A DNA stretch of 64,000 bases from Staphylococcus pseudoxylosus (GCF_003697915.1 NZ_RCVN01000014.1:1-64000), one strand, 5' to 3'; positions 40,719-55,236 are shown, counted from the stretch's first letter. The notes: generated by a model from the letters alone, not told the origin. Program-made: numbers and translations.

Positions 40719-41927
40719 CTAATTATTATTTTTATAAATATGAACTTGCGGTTCTTTATCATCTTTTGATTTACTAATTAAGGCTTTTGGATTATTACCA
40801 TCCTTAATATGAATTTCATATTCATCTATACCGTCAAAATATTTTTCTGCTTGTTCTGTCACATACTGGGTGATACCAATTGTTTCTGCTTTACCATAGT
40901 AATCAATTGGTACATCGACAGATAATTGTTTTGCTTCTTTTTTATCAAATTTAACCGTTCCGACTGCTTGAGTAAAGTTATTAAAATAAGTTTGTAAGTC
41001 ATCATTAAACTGTTTAAAATCATTATTTAAGTTTTCGTCTAAATCAGCCGCTTCTTGTGAAGGTAATAAGACTGTCTTTTGATTAATATCTTTCCAGTCA
41101 TTGATGCGAGTTTTACCTTCTTCGACAGTTGTACCTGCAATAAACTCTCCAGGTACAATGGAATTTTCACCAGTTTGTTTGTAGATTGCAAAATGTATTG
41201 GTATTTCTTTTAATTCTTTATGCTCACGAATTCTAGATAGAATTTCCCCTGCCATTTGCTTACCTTGCTTTTTAATTTCTTTATAATCTAAATCTTCACT
41301 ATAAGTTTCGCCATCTTTTTCTTTTTGATAATAGTATGTACTATTCATTGCTAAACCTATAGTCATGCCTTTGATTTTTTTACCTTTAGTATCACCGCTA
41401 CCATAAAAATCCTGTTCTAAAATGTTAGATAAATAGGCTGGTGAATTTTTAGCGATTTTTTCAGGATCTGTTTCACCATTATGAGAAGGATTAAGTCCTA
41501 AATTCTCATTTGCTTTTTTCTCTTTACGTTCATCTTCATCCATCTTATCTACTTCAGATTTCGTATACTTTGGACTTAAAAATGCATTAATTGTGGACTT
41601 ATCTAAGTATTGTCCATCTTGATATAAATATTCGTCAGTTGGAAATACACTTTTACTTAAATCTAAAAGCCCATTTTCAAAGTCTTCTCCATTATAACTA
41701 TTAGCCATATTATCTTGTAATAATCCTCGAGCCTGACTTTCTTTAAAAGGCAAAATTGTTCTGTAGTTATCACCTTGTACATTTTTATCAGTTGCGATTT
41801 CTTTTACAGAACCTGATTCTTGTTGCTGTTCATTATCCTTTGATTTTTCTTTTGGTTTCTCTTCGTTTTGACCACATGCTGATAATACAAAAATTGCTGA
41901 AATGATTAATATTATCGTTCTTTTCAT
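40719..41927 (-). CDS. camS: CamS sex-pheromone lipoprotein
   Basis: Membrane-anchored lipoprotein whose cleaved signal peptide can act as a pheromone-like peptide. The signal sequence has basic KR, a hydrophobic core and the lipobox LSAC with Cys18; residues 11-17 read AIFVLSA, comparable to the cAM373-type heptapeptide. A low-complexity E/K/Q-rich linker (residues 19-45) follows, then a folded domain of two related halves. The 402-residue length is typical. It lies 12 nt after ligA on the same strand, so it ends the pcrB-pcrA-ligA-camS operon, as in S. aureus. Confidence 0.93.
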   Translation of the reverse strand: MKRTIILIISAIFVLSACGQNEEKPKEKSKDNEQQQESGSVKEIATDKNVQGDNYRTILPFKESQARGLLQDNMANSYNGEDFENGLLDLSKSVFPTDEYLYQDGQYLDKSTINAFLSPKYTKSEVDKMDEDERKEKKANENLGLNPSHNGETDPEKIAKNSPAYLSNILEQDFYGSGDTKGKKIKGMTIGLAMNSTYYYQKEKDGETYSEDLDYKEIKKQGKQMAGEILSRIREHKELKEIPIHFAIYKQTGENSIVPGEFIAGTTVEEGKTRINDWKDINQKTVLLPSQEAADLDENLNNDFKQFNDDLQTYFNNFTQAVGTVKFDKKEAKQLSVDVPIDYYGKAETIGITQYVTEQAEKYFDGIDEYEIHIKDGNNPKALISKSKDDKEPQVHIYKNNN

Positions 41928-41939
41928 GCATTATCTCCT

Positions 41940-43946
<2,007 letters not shown>

Positions 43947-46157
43947 TTACTCCCCCTTCTTCTCAATTGGTGCGAATTGTGCTAGTAAGCGTTTCGGCCC
44001 TTCTGATTTAAAGATAATATCTAATTCTACTGAACCATTTTTTTCTTTCACATTACTAACCATACCCTCACCCCAAGATTTATGCATCACTTTATCACCA
44101 ACATTCCAATTAGTTGTTGCTTGAGCTTTCCTTGAAGCAGTAGTCTTTTGGCTATGTGCTCTTTTACCAGGTTGTTTCGTAGCTGATTGGAAACGATTTC
44201 CTTGGCTTTGAGAAGTAGACTTACGCTTAGATTCATTTTCTAATAAATCTTCAGGGATTTCTCTTAAGAATCTAGATGCCATATTAGACTGTGGTCTACC
44301 AAATAACATTCTAGATGTAGCATGTGTTAAGTATAATGTTTCTTCTGCACGTGTAATAGCCACATAGCAAATACGTCTTTCTTCTTGCATTTCATGTTCA
44401 TCATCACTTTTAATCGCTCTAATATGTGGGAATAGCGATTCTTCCATTCCCATTATAAAAACAATCGGAAATTCTAAGCCTTTAGCCGAATGCATTGTCA
44501 TCAACGTTATACCATTTTCAATTTGTGCTTCATCTATATCAGCAACTAATGATAAGTCAGTAAGGAAATTTATCAAAGATTGTTCTTCTAACGGCGTATT
44601 TTCTTCATAATCTTTTGGTACAGACATGAACTCATCAATATTTTCTAATCTACTTCTAGATTCTAACGTTTGCTCACGTTCTAACATTTCACGATAACCT
44701 GATTTTTCTAATACTTCATTTACAATCTCTGTAATTTCTAAAAACTCTTGCTGTTTGATGATGTTTTGCATCGTATCATAAAAAGTGATACATTCTTGCG
44801 TTACTTTTTTAGATAAACCAATAAAATCAACTTCTGCTAATGCATCAAACATACTCAAATCATTTTGCACGGCATATGCTTGAATTTTATCTACTGAAGA
44901 TGGACCAATACCACGTTTTGGTATATTAATAACACGACGTAAGCTAATATCGTCATTACTGTTTGCAATTATTCTTAAGTAACTTAATAAATCTTTAATT
45001 TCTTTTCTATCGTAGAACTTTTGGCCCCCGACCATTGTATAAGGGATATTCGATTTCATAAAGGTTTCTTCCAGAACACGTGATTGTGCATTGGTACGAT
45101 ATAGAATTGCCATATCTTGATATTTCTTACCATTTCGTTGATGTTTCATAATTTCACGCACAACATATTCTGCTTCATCGCGTTCAGTTGTCGCTTCATA
45201 GTAATGAATTTTATCTCCATCTGTGTTCCCTGTCCATAATCCCTTAGGCTTACGCTCTGAATTATTTTTAATAACTTCATTCGCTGCATTTAATATATTT
45301 TTAGTAGAACGATAATTTTGTTCTAAGAAAATTGTTTTTGCCTCAGGATAATCTTCTTCAAATGACAAGATGTTTTGGATATCTGCACCACGCCAACCGT
45401 AAATTGATTGATCGGAATCTCCTACTACACATAAATTTTTGAATTTTGATGCTAATAATTTCACTAATGTGTATTGTGCTTTATTCGTATCTTGATACTC
45501 ATCTACATGGATGTATTGGAATTTGTTTTGATAATAATCTAATACTTCTGGAACACGTTCAAATAATCGGATTGTCACCATAATTAAATCATCAAAGTCT
45601 AGCGCTTCATTTCTTGAAAGTTGGCGTTGGTAACCTTTATATACAGTCGCAACCATTTGCGTATGATAGTCATTTGCTTCTTTTTGCGCATCCTCAGGTG
45701 TCTTTAATTCATTTTTCAAATTACTAATTGCGCCTATAAACATTCTAGGTTCAAATTTCTTACTATCTATATTTTCATTTTTTAAAACATCTTTAATAAC
45801 TGATTTTTGGTCAGTTGGATCAATAATCGTAAAGTTTCTTTCAATACCAATACGATCCGCATCTCTTCTAAGAATTCTCACGCACATTGAGTGGAACGTT
45901 GACATCCAAATCACTTCAGCTTGTTCCCCAACTAAAGTTTGGACACGCGCTTTCATTTCCTTAGCTGCTTTATTTGTAAAAGTAATCGCTAAAACATTAT
46001 ACGGAGACACTCCTTTTTCATCTAACAAGTAAGCAATACGATGTGTTAAGACACGTGTTTTACCTGAACCTGCGCCTGCCATTATAAGTAATGGACCCTC
46101 TGTTGTACGTACTGCCTGGCTTTGTTCGTCATTCATTTTATTAACTAATGCATTCAT
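43947..46157 (-). CDS. pcrA: DNA helicase PcrA (UvrD family)
   Basis: Essential 3'-5' superfamily 1A helicase for repair and plasmid rolling-circle replication. The 736-residue protein has Walker A AGAGSGKT (residues 27-34), [15 protein letters not shown] for Walker [27 protein letters not shown] and the C-terminal motif [20 protein letters not shown]. The tail (about 640-736) ends in a Tudor-like domain ([18 protein letters not shown]). Its start overlaps the pcrB stop by 4 nt. Confidence 0.97.
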   Translation of the reverse strand: MNALVNKMNDEQSQAVRTTEGPLLIMAGAGSGKTRVLTHRIAYLLDEKGVSPYNVLAITFTNKAAKEMKARVQTLVGEQAEVIWMSTFHSMCVRILRRDADRIGIERNFTIIDPTDQKSVIKDVLKNENIDSKKFEPRMFIGAISNLKNELKTPEDAQKEANDYHTQMVATVYKGYQRQLSRNEALDFDDLIMVTIRLFERVPEVLDYYQNKFQYIHVDEYQDTNKAQYTLVKLLASKFKNLCVVGDSDQSIYGWRGADIQNILSFEEDYPEAKTIFLEQNYRSTKNILNAANEVIKNNSERKPKGLWTGNTDGDKIHYYEATTERDEAEYVVREIMKHQRNGKKYQDMAILYRTNAQSRVLEETFMKSNIPYTMVGGQKFYDRKEIKDLLSYLRIIANSNDDISLRRVINIPKRGIGPSSVDKIQAYAVQNDLSMFDALAEVDFIGLSKKVTQECITFYDTMQNIIKQQEFLEITEIVNEVLEKSGYREMLEREQTLESRSRLENIDEFMSVPKDYEENTPLEEQSLINFLTDLSLVADIDEAQIENGITLMTMHSAKGLEFPIVFIMGMEESLFPHIRAIKSDDEHEMQEERRICYVAITRAEETLYLTHATSRMLFGRPQSNMASRFLREIPEDLLENESKRKSTSQSQGNRFQSATKQPGKRAHSQKTTASRKAQATTNWNVGDKVMHKSWGEGMVSNVKEKNGSVELDIIFKSEGPKRLLAQFAPIEKKGE

Positions 46158-46846
46158 TTATGTGTCTCCTTTATCTTAACTGTTTTTAGTGCTTTGTTTA
46201 TATCTTCATAAATTATGTTGCCAACGATGATTGTATCAGCTACGGAAGCCATTGCCTCTGCTTCTTTATACTCGCTAATACCACCACCATAAAATAATTG
46301 TGTAGTCGATAATGAATCAGCTGCTGCTTTTACCATATCAATGTCTCCATAACATCCACTATATTCGATATACATGACCGGTAATTTATAAATATCATTA
46401 ATCATTTGTGCATAAGCTTCAATATCTTCTGTTGTCATTTGTGTGTTAGCTTGTGTTAATTTTGCTACTTTACAATCTGGATTTAAGACAACATAACCTT
46501 CGAACACTATTTCTTCAAAATCGATTAAATACCCATAATTTTTCAGTGCTTCTAAGAGCATACCATTATGAAACTTTACATCCATGCTATTTAACACTGT
46601 AGGTATAAAATATAAATCAAACCCTGGTACAATACTATCTACATTTGAAAATTCAAATACTAGCGGTACGGAATGAGTATTAACTTTTTTCATTAAGTGT
46701 GAAACGTTATCTTCGGTAACATTATCTGTACCACCTATCATAATAGCATCGGTCCCAGATCTACAAATTAGCTCTAAATCCTCGTCACTAATTGACTTTG
46801 CAGGATCTAATTTAAAAATATGTTTCCACTTTTTAATCTCATCCAT
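46154..46846 (-). CDS. pcrB: Heptaprenylglyceryl phosphate synthase PcrB
   Basis: TIM-barrel prenyltransferase joining heptaprenyl diphosphate to glycerol-1-phosphate. The 230-residue protein has the phosphate-binding [23 protein letters not shown] and [15 protein letters not shown] motifs. GAAGGAGTAAC precedes the ATG. It is the first gene of the pcrB-pcrA-ligA-camS operon; a TATAAT lies 45 nt upstream with no clear -35. Confidence 0.94.
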   Translation of the reverse strand: MDEIKKWKHIFKLDPAKSISDEDLELICRSGTDAIMIGGTDNVTEDNVSHLMKKVNTHSVPLVFEFSNVDSIVPGFDLYFIPTVLNSMDVKFHNGMLLEALKNYGYLIDFEEIVFEGYVVLNPDCKVAKLTQANTQMTTEDIEAYAQMINDIYKLPVMYIEYSGCYGDIDMVKAAADSLSTTQLFYGGGISEYKEAEAMASVADTIIVGNIIYEDINKALKTVKIKETHK

Positions 46847-46916
46847 AACATGTTACTCCTTCTTTTAGCATACATTTGATTATATCATTTTTATGCTATG
46901 AGTTCTAAAATGATGT

Positions 46917-46948
46917 AGAAAAATCACCCCGAATTTTCGAAGTGATTT
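46917..46948 (-). terminator. Terminator after the VanY-like gene
   Basis: On the minus strand AAATCACTTCGAA pairs with TTCGGGGTGATTT through G-U pairs, followed by a short T-run. Confidence 0.6.
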
Positions 46949-46961
46949 GTTTGTTTTAATT

Positions 46962-47639
46962 TCATTTTTCATTTAAACGATAGTAACTTTCTAAATTAGT
47001 ATCTTGTTCATCAATCATTTTGGCAAGCGGTTTACCAACATAACGAAGATGCCACGCTTCATATGCATAGCCCGTTTCATGTGATTGACCTTTTGGATAT
47101 CTAATAATAAAGCCATAGTCCGATGCATTTTGCGCTAACCAACGACCTTCTTTGGTTTTCTCAAAATCTTTATGAAAGTCATCTAACGGTTTATTGGTAC
47201 CAACGTCAAATGCAAGACCTGTTTGGTGTTCTGATTGCCCAGGTTTTGCAGTATATTGATGTGCAACTTTTTTACCATCTTTGTCTTCATAATCTTTCAC
47301 TACTTTTTGTTGTTCTCGATAACTTCGATAACCGCTAGAAAACTTTAAATCTAATTGTGCTGCTTCGCCTTTAGCTAATAATTTATTAAAATTTTGTTTC
47401 GCTATTTTATCTTCACCTGGTTGGTATTGTGGCGGGAGTTTATATTTTTTATTTACAATTACATGGCCATTTACATGTGTAACGCCTTGTGTTTTATTAA
47501 TGATTGGCAAGGCATTGGTAGGTTTCACAATACTCGATTTAGTTGGTGTGTATGAATTCGAAAATACTGCCAAAACAATTCCAAATATAAGGCCTAATAA
47601 TAATAACATTAACAAGCCAAATAATAATTTTTTGAACAT
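46962..47639 (-). CDS. D-alanyl-D-alanine carboxypeptidase of the VanY type (M15B)
   Basis: Zinc peptidase predicted to trim peptidoglycan stem peptides outside the membrane. The 225-residue protein has an N-terminal membrane anchor (residues 3-25). Zinc motifs are SEHQTGLAFDVG (His and Asp) and EAWHLRYVG (Glu and His). SSGYRSYREQQKV is the substrate-binding segment of the family. A GTG at 47657 is in frame, but AAAGGAAG serves the ATG at 47639. No lipobox is present. It is a single gene between terminators. Confidence 0.9.
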   Translation of the reverse strand: MFKKLLFGLLMLLLLGLIFGIVLAVFSNSYTPTKSSIVKPTNALPIINKTQGVTHVNGHVIVNKKYKLPPQYQPGEDKIAKQNFNKLLAKGEAAQLDLKFSSGYRSYREQQKVVKDYEDKDGKKVAHQYTAKPGQSEHQTGLAFDVGTNKPLDDFHKDFEKTKEGRWLAQNASDYGFIIRYPKGQSHETGYAYEAWHLRYVGKPLAKMIDEQDTNLESYYRLNEK

Positions 47640-47822
47640 AACGTTACTTCCTTTCACTCAATTACACAAGTCAATTCATTGACTATTATATTTATTTGTT
47701 GTTACCTATCAATTACCTCGCTTTATTTTTATAAACATTTAAATTAACTTTCCTAATATGCATAAACTTGAAAAAGGCTTCTTAATAGTTCCAGCCATAT
47801 TGCTTATTAAAACAAACAAATA

Positions 47823-47859
47823 AGCTAGCGATAAGATGTTTAATATCTTATCACTAGCT
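47823..47859 (-). terminator. yerC terminator
   Basis: On the minus strand AGCTAGTGATAAGAT pairs with ATCTTATCGCTAGCT with one G-U pair. It is followed by TATTTGTTTGTTTT rather than a pure T-run. Confidence 0.75.
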
Positions 47860-47899
47860 CTATTAAGCCTAATCTTTTATTTTCTAATTTGTGAAATCG

Positions 47900-48202
47900 T
47901 TAATCGGCCGTTTCTATGTTCATGCGCTCTAGAATCATCGTATAAGCATCATTACCCCATTGCAATGACCTTTTCACACGTGAAATAGTTGCAGTTGATG
48001 CACCAGACTCTTGTTCAATGGTTGCATACGTATAGCCTTGTTTAATCATTTTCGCTACTTGTAACCGCTGTGATAATGACTGAATTTCATTAACAGTACA
48101 TAAATCATCAAAGAACTGATAACATTCTTCTCTATTTTCTAGTGTTAAAATAGCATCAAACAATTCATCTAATGCTTTCCCTTTTAGTTTTTCTATTTGC
48201 AT
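47900..48202 (-). CDS. yerC: YerC/YecD family TrpR-like DNA-binding protein
   Basis: The 100-residue all-helical protein is related to the Trp repressor. The helix-turn-helix lies in IKQGYTYATIEQESGASTATISRVKRSL (cited here as residues about 52-80: QGYTYATIEQESG then TATISRV). The regulator's targets are unknown. GGGGTTG precedes the ATG. In Bacillus and Staphylococcus the gene lies close to purB and pcrB, as here. Confidence 0.88.
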   Translation of the reverse strand: MQIEKLKGKALDELFDAILTLENREECYQFFDDLCTVNEIQSLSQRLQVAKMIKQGYTYATIEQESGASTATISRVKRSLQWGNDAYTMILERMNIETAD

Positions 48203-48288
48203 TTAAAACAACCCCTGTATTTTTCAATTTAATCTCAGTTTAACGTACTAATACATTAAAGTGTAACGATTTCACTTGAAAAATTCAA

Positions 48289-49596
<1,308 letters not shown>

Positions 49597-49756
49597 CTAT
49601 CATACATAATTTTTGTTAATATTACGCCTTAAAACATGTACATTAAAACATAATTTTGAATAAAAGTTCGTGTTTATCCTTTTCATTATTAGTTTAACAG
49701 AATTCTTATGAAAAGTATAAACCTTTTCAACTATCTGCATAAAAAAATTAAGTGCT

Positions 49757-49798
49757 GATAAAAACAACCGTTATGGACATGTGATTCCATAACGGTTT
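49757..49798 (-). terminator. Terminator of the UPF0316/NETI unit
   Basis: On the minus strand AACCGTTATGGA pairs with TCCATAACGGTT and is followed by GTTTTTATC. It lies just past the NETI gene stop. Confidence 0.88.
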
Positions 49799-49806
49799 AC
49801 CAATCA

Positions 49807-49992
49807 TTATTGTAAAATTTTACCAACAAATTCTATTTCTTGTTTATACACTTCGAAAGTTCCATCTTCATTCTCTTTATAAAGTGGTTTTTCAAAGCGC
49901 TTCACAGGTGTGTAACCTGCGTCACGCATGCGTTGCAAACAATCTTGAATTGTTTCACTTTCTTCGACTTTAAATTTTTGCTGTTTTTTCAT
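49807..49992 (-). CDS. NETI-motif small protein
   Basis: A 61-residue protein of the NETI family, with the core [20 protein letters not shown] and a basic then acidic C-terminal half. The function is unknown. Its start overlaps the stop of the UPF0316 gene by 4 nt (ATGA), so translation is coupled and a shared role is likely. Confidence 0.85.
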   Translation of the reverse strand: MKKQQKFKVEESETIQDCLQRMRDAGYTPVKRFEKPLYKENEDGTFEVYKQEIEFVGKILQ

Positions 49993-50567
49993 ATACTTTC
50001 AACTTCATCCGTATCATATTGTTTAAGTTTTTTACTTCTAACACCTTTCGCCCAGAAACCACCGTGAATCGTACGAGGTTCATACGCCACAATAAATGCT
50101 TTTTCATCTATTTGTTTAATGGTCTCTATTAACTTAAATTCAAAACGTCGTGGCGTTAAAATTTGTAAGATTAATCGATTTCCGTCACGACCATAAGCTG
50201 TATAGTGCGTTACACCGTAACCTAAATCTCTTAATTGTCGTGGTAAATCTAACTCATATTCAGATGAGGTAACGTTAACGACAGTATAACCTAGCGCTAA
50301 TTTCTCTTCTATTTTCATACCTACAATAATCCCAATTGAAAATCCAAATGCATATGCAAACACATTTTGAATTTGATCTAAACTAGACATTACCATGCCT
50401 AATCCAACGACGTATACAAGCACTTCTAAAAAGCTGACAATTGCAGCTACATAGCGATAACCTTTAAGTGTTAATATTGTTCTCATTGTAAGACACGTTA
50501 CATAGGCAACGTTTATAATAAAAATCGCTAAAACCATTAACCATGGATTAGATGTTATCACTGACAT
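49989..50567 (-). CDS. UPF0316 membrane protein (DUF5698/DUF2179)
   Basis: The 192-residue protein has three N-terminal membrane segments (about residues 8-28, 38-58, 62-82) and a soluble DUF2179 domain (residues 105-170, [20 protein letters not shown] and [18 protein letters not shown]). DUF2179 domains in related proteins bind small nucleotide ligands, but this is not known here. In-frame ATGs at 50597 and 50573 exist; AAAGG is best spaced for 50567, giving [11 protein letters not shown]. It is coupled to the NETI gene. Confidence 0.85.
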   Translation of the reverse strand: MSVITSNPWLMVLAIFIINVAYVTCLTMRTILTLKGYRYVAAIVSFLEVLVYVVGLGMVMSSLDQIQNVFAYAFGFSIGIIVGMKIEEKLALGYTVVNVTSSEYELDLPRQLRDLGYGVTHYTAYGRDGNRLILQILTPRRFEFKLIETIKQIDEKAFIVAYEPRTIHGGFWAKGVRSKKLKQYDTDEVESI

Positions 50568-50649
50568 GACCATTTTCCTTTCTGATATCAAATTCAAGTT
50601 ATTTTACCAACATCTTTTTATTTTGTCACTAAAAATATTTGGAACTTAT

Positions 50650-51471
50650 TTAATTTTTTGGCCAAGTATATCTTGTATATGCTAGCTCTCTTTTATGTGC
50701 AGTTTTAATATAATGATTTTCTATTGTAGTCTTTGCATCACTAGGTACTGATTTACCTTCTAAATAATCATCGATATCATTATAGCTTACACCTAGTGCT
50801 TCTTCATCAGGTAACTGAGGTTTATCTTCTTCTAAATCGGCAGTAGGTACTTTTTCATAAAGATGTTTGGGTGCACCTAAATATTTTAATAATTGTTTAC
50901 CTTGCCTTTTATTCAAACCAAATAAAGGCGCAATATCTGCAGCACCATCTCCATATTTAGTGTAAAAACCTGTAATATTCTCAGCAGAATGATCCGTACC
51001 TACAACGATGCCTTTTTTGTTAGATGCGATTGAAAATTGAACTTTCATACGCTCTCTAGCTTTCTCATTTCCTTTTTGAAAATCTGTCAAAGTAATTCCA
51101 GCATCTTTAAGTGATTGTACACTTTGGTCTACTGCAGGTTTAATATTTATAGTTTTGATTTCATCTGGCTGAATATAGGTTAATGCGTCTTCAACCTCTG
51201 AAGCATCTTTTTGCTCACCATAAGGTAACTTAACCGCTATAAGTTCACACGAATTACCTTCTTCTCTTAATGCTTCAACTGCCATTTGGCATAGTTTTCC
51301 AGCTAATGTAGAATCTTGACCACCTGAAATCCCTAATACTAATGCTTGTACAAATGAGTGGGATTGTACATAACTTTTTATAAAGTGAATAATCTGCTTT
51401 GTTTCAACTTTACTTTCTATCTCAGGTTTCACTTTCATTTCTCTAACAACAATATCTTGTAGGTTACTCAT
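50650..51471 (-). CDS. nadE: Ammonia-dependent NAD synthetase
   Basis: Last step of NAD synthesis, amidating nicotinate adenine dinucleotide with ATP. The 273-residue homodimeric enzyme has the PP-loop [37 protein letters not shown] and [15 protein letters not shown]. The frame extends to 51510, but TGGAGG is spaced 6 nt from the ATG at 51471, matching the S. aureus length. It overlaps pncB by 8 nt and is coupled to it. Confidence 0.96.
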   Translation of the reverse strand: MSNLQDIVVREMKVKPEIESKVETKQIIHFIKSYVQSHSFVQALVLGISGGQDSTLAGKLCQMAVEALREEGNSCELIAVKLPYGEQKDASEVEDALTYIQPDEIKTINIKPAVDQSVQSLKDAGITLTDFQKGNEKARERMKVQFSIASNKKGIVVGTDHSAENITGFYTKYGDGAADIAPLFGLNKRQGKQLLKYLGAPKHLYEKVPTADLEEDKPQLPDEEALGVSYNDIDDYLEGKSVPSDAKTTIENHYIKTAHKRELAYTRYTWPKN

Positions 51472-52933
51472 TTTCTTCCTCCATCTCTTTAACATGTTCA
51501 GCAACTTCAAAAATACGTTTGTGTTTATTTTCCCAACATGCTGTACTTAAATCTACTGGATACTCTTGAGGATTTAAATGACGTTTATTTTCATCCCATA
51601 AGTAATCAAGACTATTTCTTAGATACGTTTGTGCCTCACTTTCACTTGGCATTTCGTAAACGAGTTGACCATTTTTAAAAATATCATGATGTAAATCTTT
51701 GGCTATAAACGATTTTATAAATTTCATTTTATAGGTATGAACTGGATGGAATAGTTTTAAAGGTGATTCTTCATATGGATCCTCATGATCGAGTGTAATG
51801 TAGTCACCTTCAGCTTTATTTGTTTTTTTATTGATAATGCGGTAAACATTTTTCTTACCTGGTGTTGTAACTTTTTCAGCATTATTAGAAAGTTTAATAC
51901 GATCCACGTACTCTCCATTATTATCTTCGACTGCAACCAATTTATAAACTGCGCCTAATGCAGGTTGATCAAAACCAGTGATGAGTTTTGTTCCGACACC
52001 CCAGGAATCAACTTTTGCACCTTGTGATTTCAAACTCGTAATTGTCTGCTCATCTAAATCATTCGAAGCGATAATTTTAGCATTAGGGAAACCAGCTTCG
52101 TCTAGCATACGACGTGCTTCTTTCGATAAATATGCTATGTCTCCGGAGTCTAAACGAATACCTACGAAATTAATTTTATCACCTAATTCTTTGGCAACTT
52201 TAATTGCTGTCGGTACACCAGATTTTAATGTGTGGAACGTATCAACTAAGAACACACAATCTTTATGACGCTCAGCATATTTTTTAAACGCGATGTATTC
52301 ATCACCATATGTTTGTACCATGGCATGTGCATGTGTTCCTGAAACAGGAATGCCAAATAGTTTTCCTGCTCGTACATTACTTGTAGAGTTAAATCCACCA
52401 ATATAGGCAGCTCGAGCTCCCCATAGTGCTGCATCCGCTTCTTGCGCTCGACGCGTACCAAATTCCATTAACATATCTTCATGTGCTACTTGTCTAATTC
52501 TACTCGCCTTTGTTGTTATCAACGTGTGGAAATTAACAATATTTAATAGCATCGTTTCTATTAATTGTGCTTGTATTAATGGCGCCTCGACTCTAAGTAA
52601 CGGTTCGTTACCAAAGCAAAGTTCCCCTTCTTGCATTGAACGAATGTTGCCAGTAAATTTTAAATTTTTTAAATAACTTAGAAAATCTTGTTGGTAACCA
52701 ATAGATTTTAAATAATCGATATCTGATTCTGAGAAGTGAAAACTATTAATGTAATCAATGACACGTTTCAATCCATTAAAAACAGCATACCCACTATCAA
52801 ATGGCATATTTCTAAAATACAGATCAAATACTGCCATACGTTCATGAATCCCATCATTCCAATAACTTTCTGCCATATTTATTTGATATAAATCATTATG
52901 CAATACTAACGTATCGTCTTCAAATTGGTACAC
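51464..52933 (-). CDS. pncB: Nicotinate phosphoribosyltransferase
   Basis: First step of nicotinate salvage. The 489-residue protein has the segment [44 protein letters not shown] (phosphorylated His) and [19 protein letters not shown]. The frame is open to 52993, but the GGAG ribosome binding site is spaced 8 nt from a GTG at 52933, which gives [14 protein letters not shown] and the S. aureus length; an ATG two codons earlier sits too close. It is the first gene of the pncB-nadE operon and is divergent from nos. Confidence 0.94.
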   Translation of the reverse strand: MYQFEDDTLVLHNDLYQINMAESYWNDGIHERMAVFDLYFRNMPFDSGYAVFNGLKRVIDYINSFHFSESDIDYLKSIGYQQDFLSYLKNLKFTGNIRSMQEGELCFGNEPLLRVEAPLIQAQLIETMLLNIVNFHTLITTKASRIRQVAHEDMLMEFGTRRAQEADAALWGARAAYIGGFNSTSNVRAGKLFGIPVSGTHAHAMVQTYGDEYIAFKKYAERHKDCVFLVDTFHTLKSGVPTAIKVAKELGDKINFVGIRLDSGDIAYLSKEARRMLDEAGFPNAKIIASNDLDEQTITSLKSQGAKVDSWGVGTKLITGFDQPALGAVYKLVAVEDNNGEYVDRIKLSNNAEKVTTPGKKNVYRIINKKTNKAEGDYITLDHEDPYEESPLKLFHPVHTYKMKFIKSFIAKDLHHDIFKNGQLVYEMPSESEAQTYLRNSLDYLWDENKRHLNPQEYPVDLSTACWENKHKRIFEVAEHVKEMEEENE

Positions 52934-53106
52934 AACCATCTCTCCAATCGGCTTTTCCATTAGTTTAGCATAAATGAAAGCTTGATAGCACATGAAAGAG
53001 GACTTAAATATACTGGAAAATTCAACATAAGATTATATCTTTTTCATATACAATTTAATCTATGATTTAAATTTGTTAAAAATGTGACATGACTAACGAC
53101 AAAGTC

Positions 53107-53135
53107 GTGACATTTATATGATATAAGATTATAAA
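53107..53135 (+). promoter_or_regulatory. nos-pheA promoter
   Basis: GTGACA at 53107-53112 and TATAAA at 53130-53135 have a 17-nt spacer. The -10 is contained in one arm of a perfect inverted repeat (53125-53135 and 53149-53159). Confidence 0.55.
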
Positions 53136-53159
53136 AATTCAAAAATGATTTATAATCTT
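53125..53159. promoter_or_regulatory. Inverted repeat over the nos -10 region
   Basis: AAGATTATAAA and TTTATAATCTT are perfect 11-bp inverted copies separated by 13 nt. The left arm covers the -10 and the right ends 2 nt before the Shine-Dalgarno TTGAGGTG. It may be an operator or a 5' mRNA hairpin. Confidence 0.45.
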
Positions 53160-53174
53160 TATTGAGGTGTTTAT

Positions 53175-54239
53175 ATGTTAAAAGAAGCAAAATCCTTCAT
53201 CAACACAATGTATAAAGAATTAAATTATGATAACCAAAGTATTTCAAAAAGAATTAAAGAAATTGAATATGCCATCGAAACAACTGGGACTTATGAACAT
53301 ACCGCAGAAGAATTAACGTATGGAACTAAAATGGCCTGGCGTAATTCCAATCGTTGTATTGGTCGATTTTTTTGGGATTCATTAACCGTTGTTGATGCTA
53401 GACACATACAATCTGAAAATGAATTTATTAATGCAATCGAAAACCACATTGCAACAGCGACAAATAACGGGAAAATAAAACCTTATATTACAATATTCTC
53501 GAAGGATAACCCTCCACAAATATTTAATAATCAATTAATCAGATATGCAGGTTATGAAGATATAGGTGATCCCGCAGAAAAAAGTATTACGCAACTTGCT
53601 GAACATCTTGGCTGGCATGGTGACCATACTGATTTCGATATTTTACCTTTAATTTATAAAATGCCTAATGGTGCAATGAAATATCATGAATATCAACCAC
53701 ACTTAATCAAAGAAGTTGCAATTGAACATGACCATTTTCCAAAATTACAGCAACTTGGATTGAAATGGTACGCGCTGCCAATCATATCAAGCATGGATTT
53801 AAAGATTGGAGGTATGACATATCCAACCGCACCATTTAATGGTTGGTATATGGTAAATGAAATAGCTGTACGTAATTTCACAGATGCTTATCGTTATAAT
53901 TTATTGGAAAGTGTTGCAGAAGCATTTGAATTTGATACACTAAAGAATAATTCTTTCAATAAAGATCGCACACTTGTCGAATTGAATTATGCAGTTTATC
54001 ACTCATTCAAAAAAGCAGGGGTATCTATTGTTGATCATCTCACTGCATCGAAACAATTTGAAAGATTTGAATTAAATGAAACAAGCAATGGTAGAGAAGT
54101 TACTGGTAAATGGTCATGGCTAGCTCCTTCCCTGTCACCCACATTAGTATCCAATTATCATCACGGATATAAAAATGTTATGAAAGAGCCTAATTTCTTT
54201 TATAAAAAAACAGAAGCTACTGGTTGTCCATTTCATTAA
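53175..54239 (+). CDS. nos: Nitric oxide synthase oxygenase
   Basis: Bacterial NOS without the reductase domain; makes nitric oxide from arginine with electrons from a separate flavodoxin-type partner. The 354-residue protein has the heme-ligating Cys61 in [18 protein letters not shown] and the substrate-binding Glu in [26 protein letters not shown] near the C-terminus belongs to the pterin and dimer region. In S. aureus it protects from oxidants and antibiotics. It lies 39 nt before pheA, as in S. aureus where the pair is cotranscribed. Confidence 0.96.
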   Translation: MLKEAKSFINTMYKELNYDNQSISKRIKEIEYAIETTGTYEHTAEELTYGTKMAWRNSNRCIGRFFWDSLTVVDARHIQSENEFINAIENHIATATNNGKIKPYITIFSKDNPPQIFNNQLIRYAGYEDIGDPAEKSITQLAEHLGWHGDHTDFDILPLIYKMPNGAMKYHEYQPHLIKEVAIEHDHFPKLQQLGLKWYALPIISSMDLKIGGMTYPTAPFNGWYMVNEIAVRNFTDAYRYNLLESVAEAFEFDTLKNNSFNKDRTLVELNYAVYHSFKKAGVSIVDHLTASKQFERFELNETSNGREVTGKWSWLAPSLSPTLVSNYHHGYKNVMKEPNFFYKKTEATGCPFH

Positions 54240-54278
54240 CGACCCTACCACACACATATAAACAAGGGGTAACGTCAA

Positions 54279-55082
54279 ATGAAACTTTATTATTTAGGTC
54301 CAAAAGGAACTTTTTCGTACTTAGCTGCAACACAATATCAATCAGAAACAGACATAGATTATGTATCAAAGTCTAATTTATATGAGGTAGTCGCGGCTGT
54401 ATCTGAAGACGACGATAGTATAGCTGTTGTGCCAATTGAAAATTCAATAGAAGGCACGATTAATATCGTTGCAGATGCATTAACACAACAAAATATTTAT
54501 GCACAAGGCGAACTACATTTAGATATTCAATTTGCACTATATGGTGTTGATGGCGCTGCTGTGAACGATATTTCAAAAGTTTATTCTATTGGACCTGCCA
54601 TTAGTCAAACTAGTAAATATATCCAATCATATGGCTTCGAGATTGATTACGTGGATAGCACAATTAAAAGCTTAGATATGATTAAGCATGGCGTCGGTGC
54701 TATTGCACCACTTGGCAGTGGAGAAACATATGGTTACACACCTATAGAGCAAAATATAGAAGATTATCCACATAACGTTACTCGTTTTTTAGTCGTTAGT
54801 AACCAACCACGTCATATAGAAAATGCTAGCGATACTATGTTACTTATAACCCCACAGTTCGACAAACCAGGGTTATTAGCTAGTATATTAAACACATTTG
54901 TATTGTTTAATATTAACTTATCTTGGATTGAGTCTAGACCTTTAAAAACTCAACTAGGTATGTATCACTTTTTTGTCCAAGCAGACACACCAATAACAGA
55001 AGATTTATCTAAAGTAATTAAAATTCTCAATACTTTAGACTTCCAAGTTACTATAATCGGTTCATTTAATAAATTGAATTAG
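54279..55082 (+). CDS. pheA: Prephenate dehydratase
   Basis: Converts prephenate to phenylpyruvate in phenylalanine synthesis. The 267-residue protein has a periplasmic-binding-like catalytic domain (1-175; YYLGPKGTFSYLAA, PIENSIEGTINIVADAL and the Thr-Arg-Phe of NVTRFLVVS) and a C-terminal ACT domain (190-267) with the regulatory SWIESRPLKTQLGMYHFFV. It has no chorismate mutase domain. It is second in the nos-pheA unit. Confidence 0.95.
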   Translation: MKLYYLGPKGTFSYLAATQYQSETDIDYVSKSNLYEVVAAVSEDDDSIAVVPIENSIEGTINIVADALTQQNIYAQGELHLDIQFALYGVDGAAVNDISKVYSIGPAISQTSKYIQSYGFEIDYVDSTIKSLDMIKHGVGAIAPLGSGETYGYTPIEQNIEDYPHNVTRFLVVSNQPRHIENASDTMLLITPQFDKPGLLASILNTFVLFNINLSWIESRPLKTQLGMYHFFVQADTPITEDLSKVIKILNTLDFQVTIIGSFNKLN

Positions 55083-55197
55083 CACAAGCTAATGCGCAAC
55101 AAGCTACTTCATCATTCAATCGTTGATATAAATTTAAAAATGCTATTAAACTAGGTTATTTATCGTCAAAGAAAACTATTCAATGATAATTATCATA

Positions 55198-55236
55198 ATG
55201 CCGACATCGTCTCCTCTGACTTTGTCGGCATTTTTT
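55198..55236 (+). terminator. nos-pheA terminator
   Basis: ATGCCGAC pairs with GTCGGCAT and is followed by six T. Confidence 0.9.

Noticed and set aside
49662..49675. PurR-box-like sequence upstream of purB
   Set aside because: A single half site without the second, inverted box at the required distance.
55183..55196. Palindrome ATGATAATTATCAT resembling a Fur box
   Set aside because: The spacing does not fit the 7-1-7 or 19-bp Fur pattern, and the site lies downstream of pheA next to its terminator with no gene to control.
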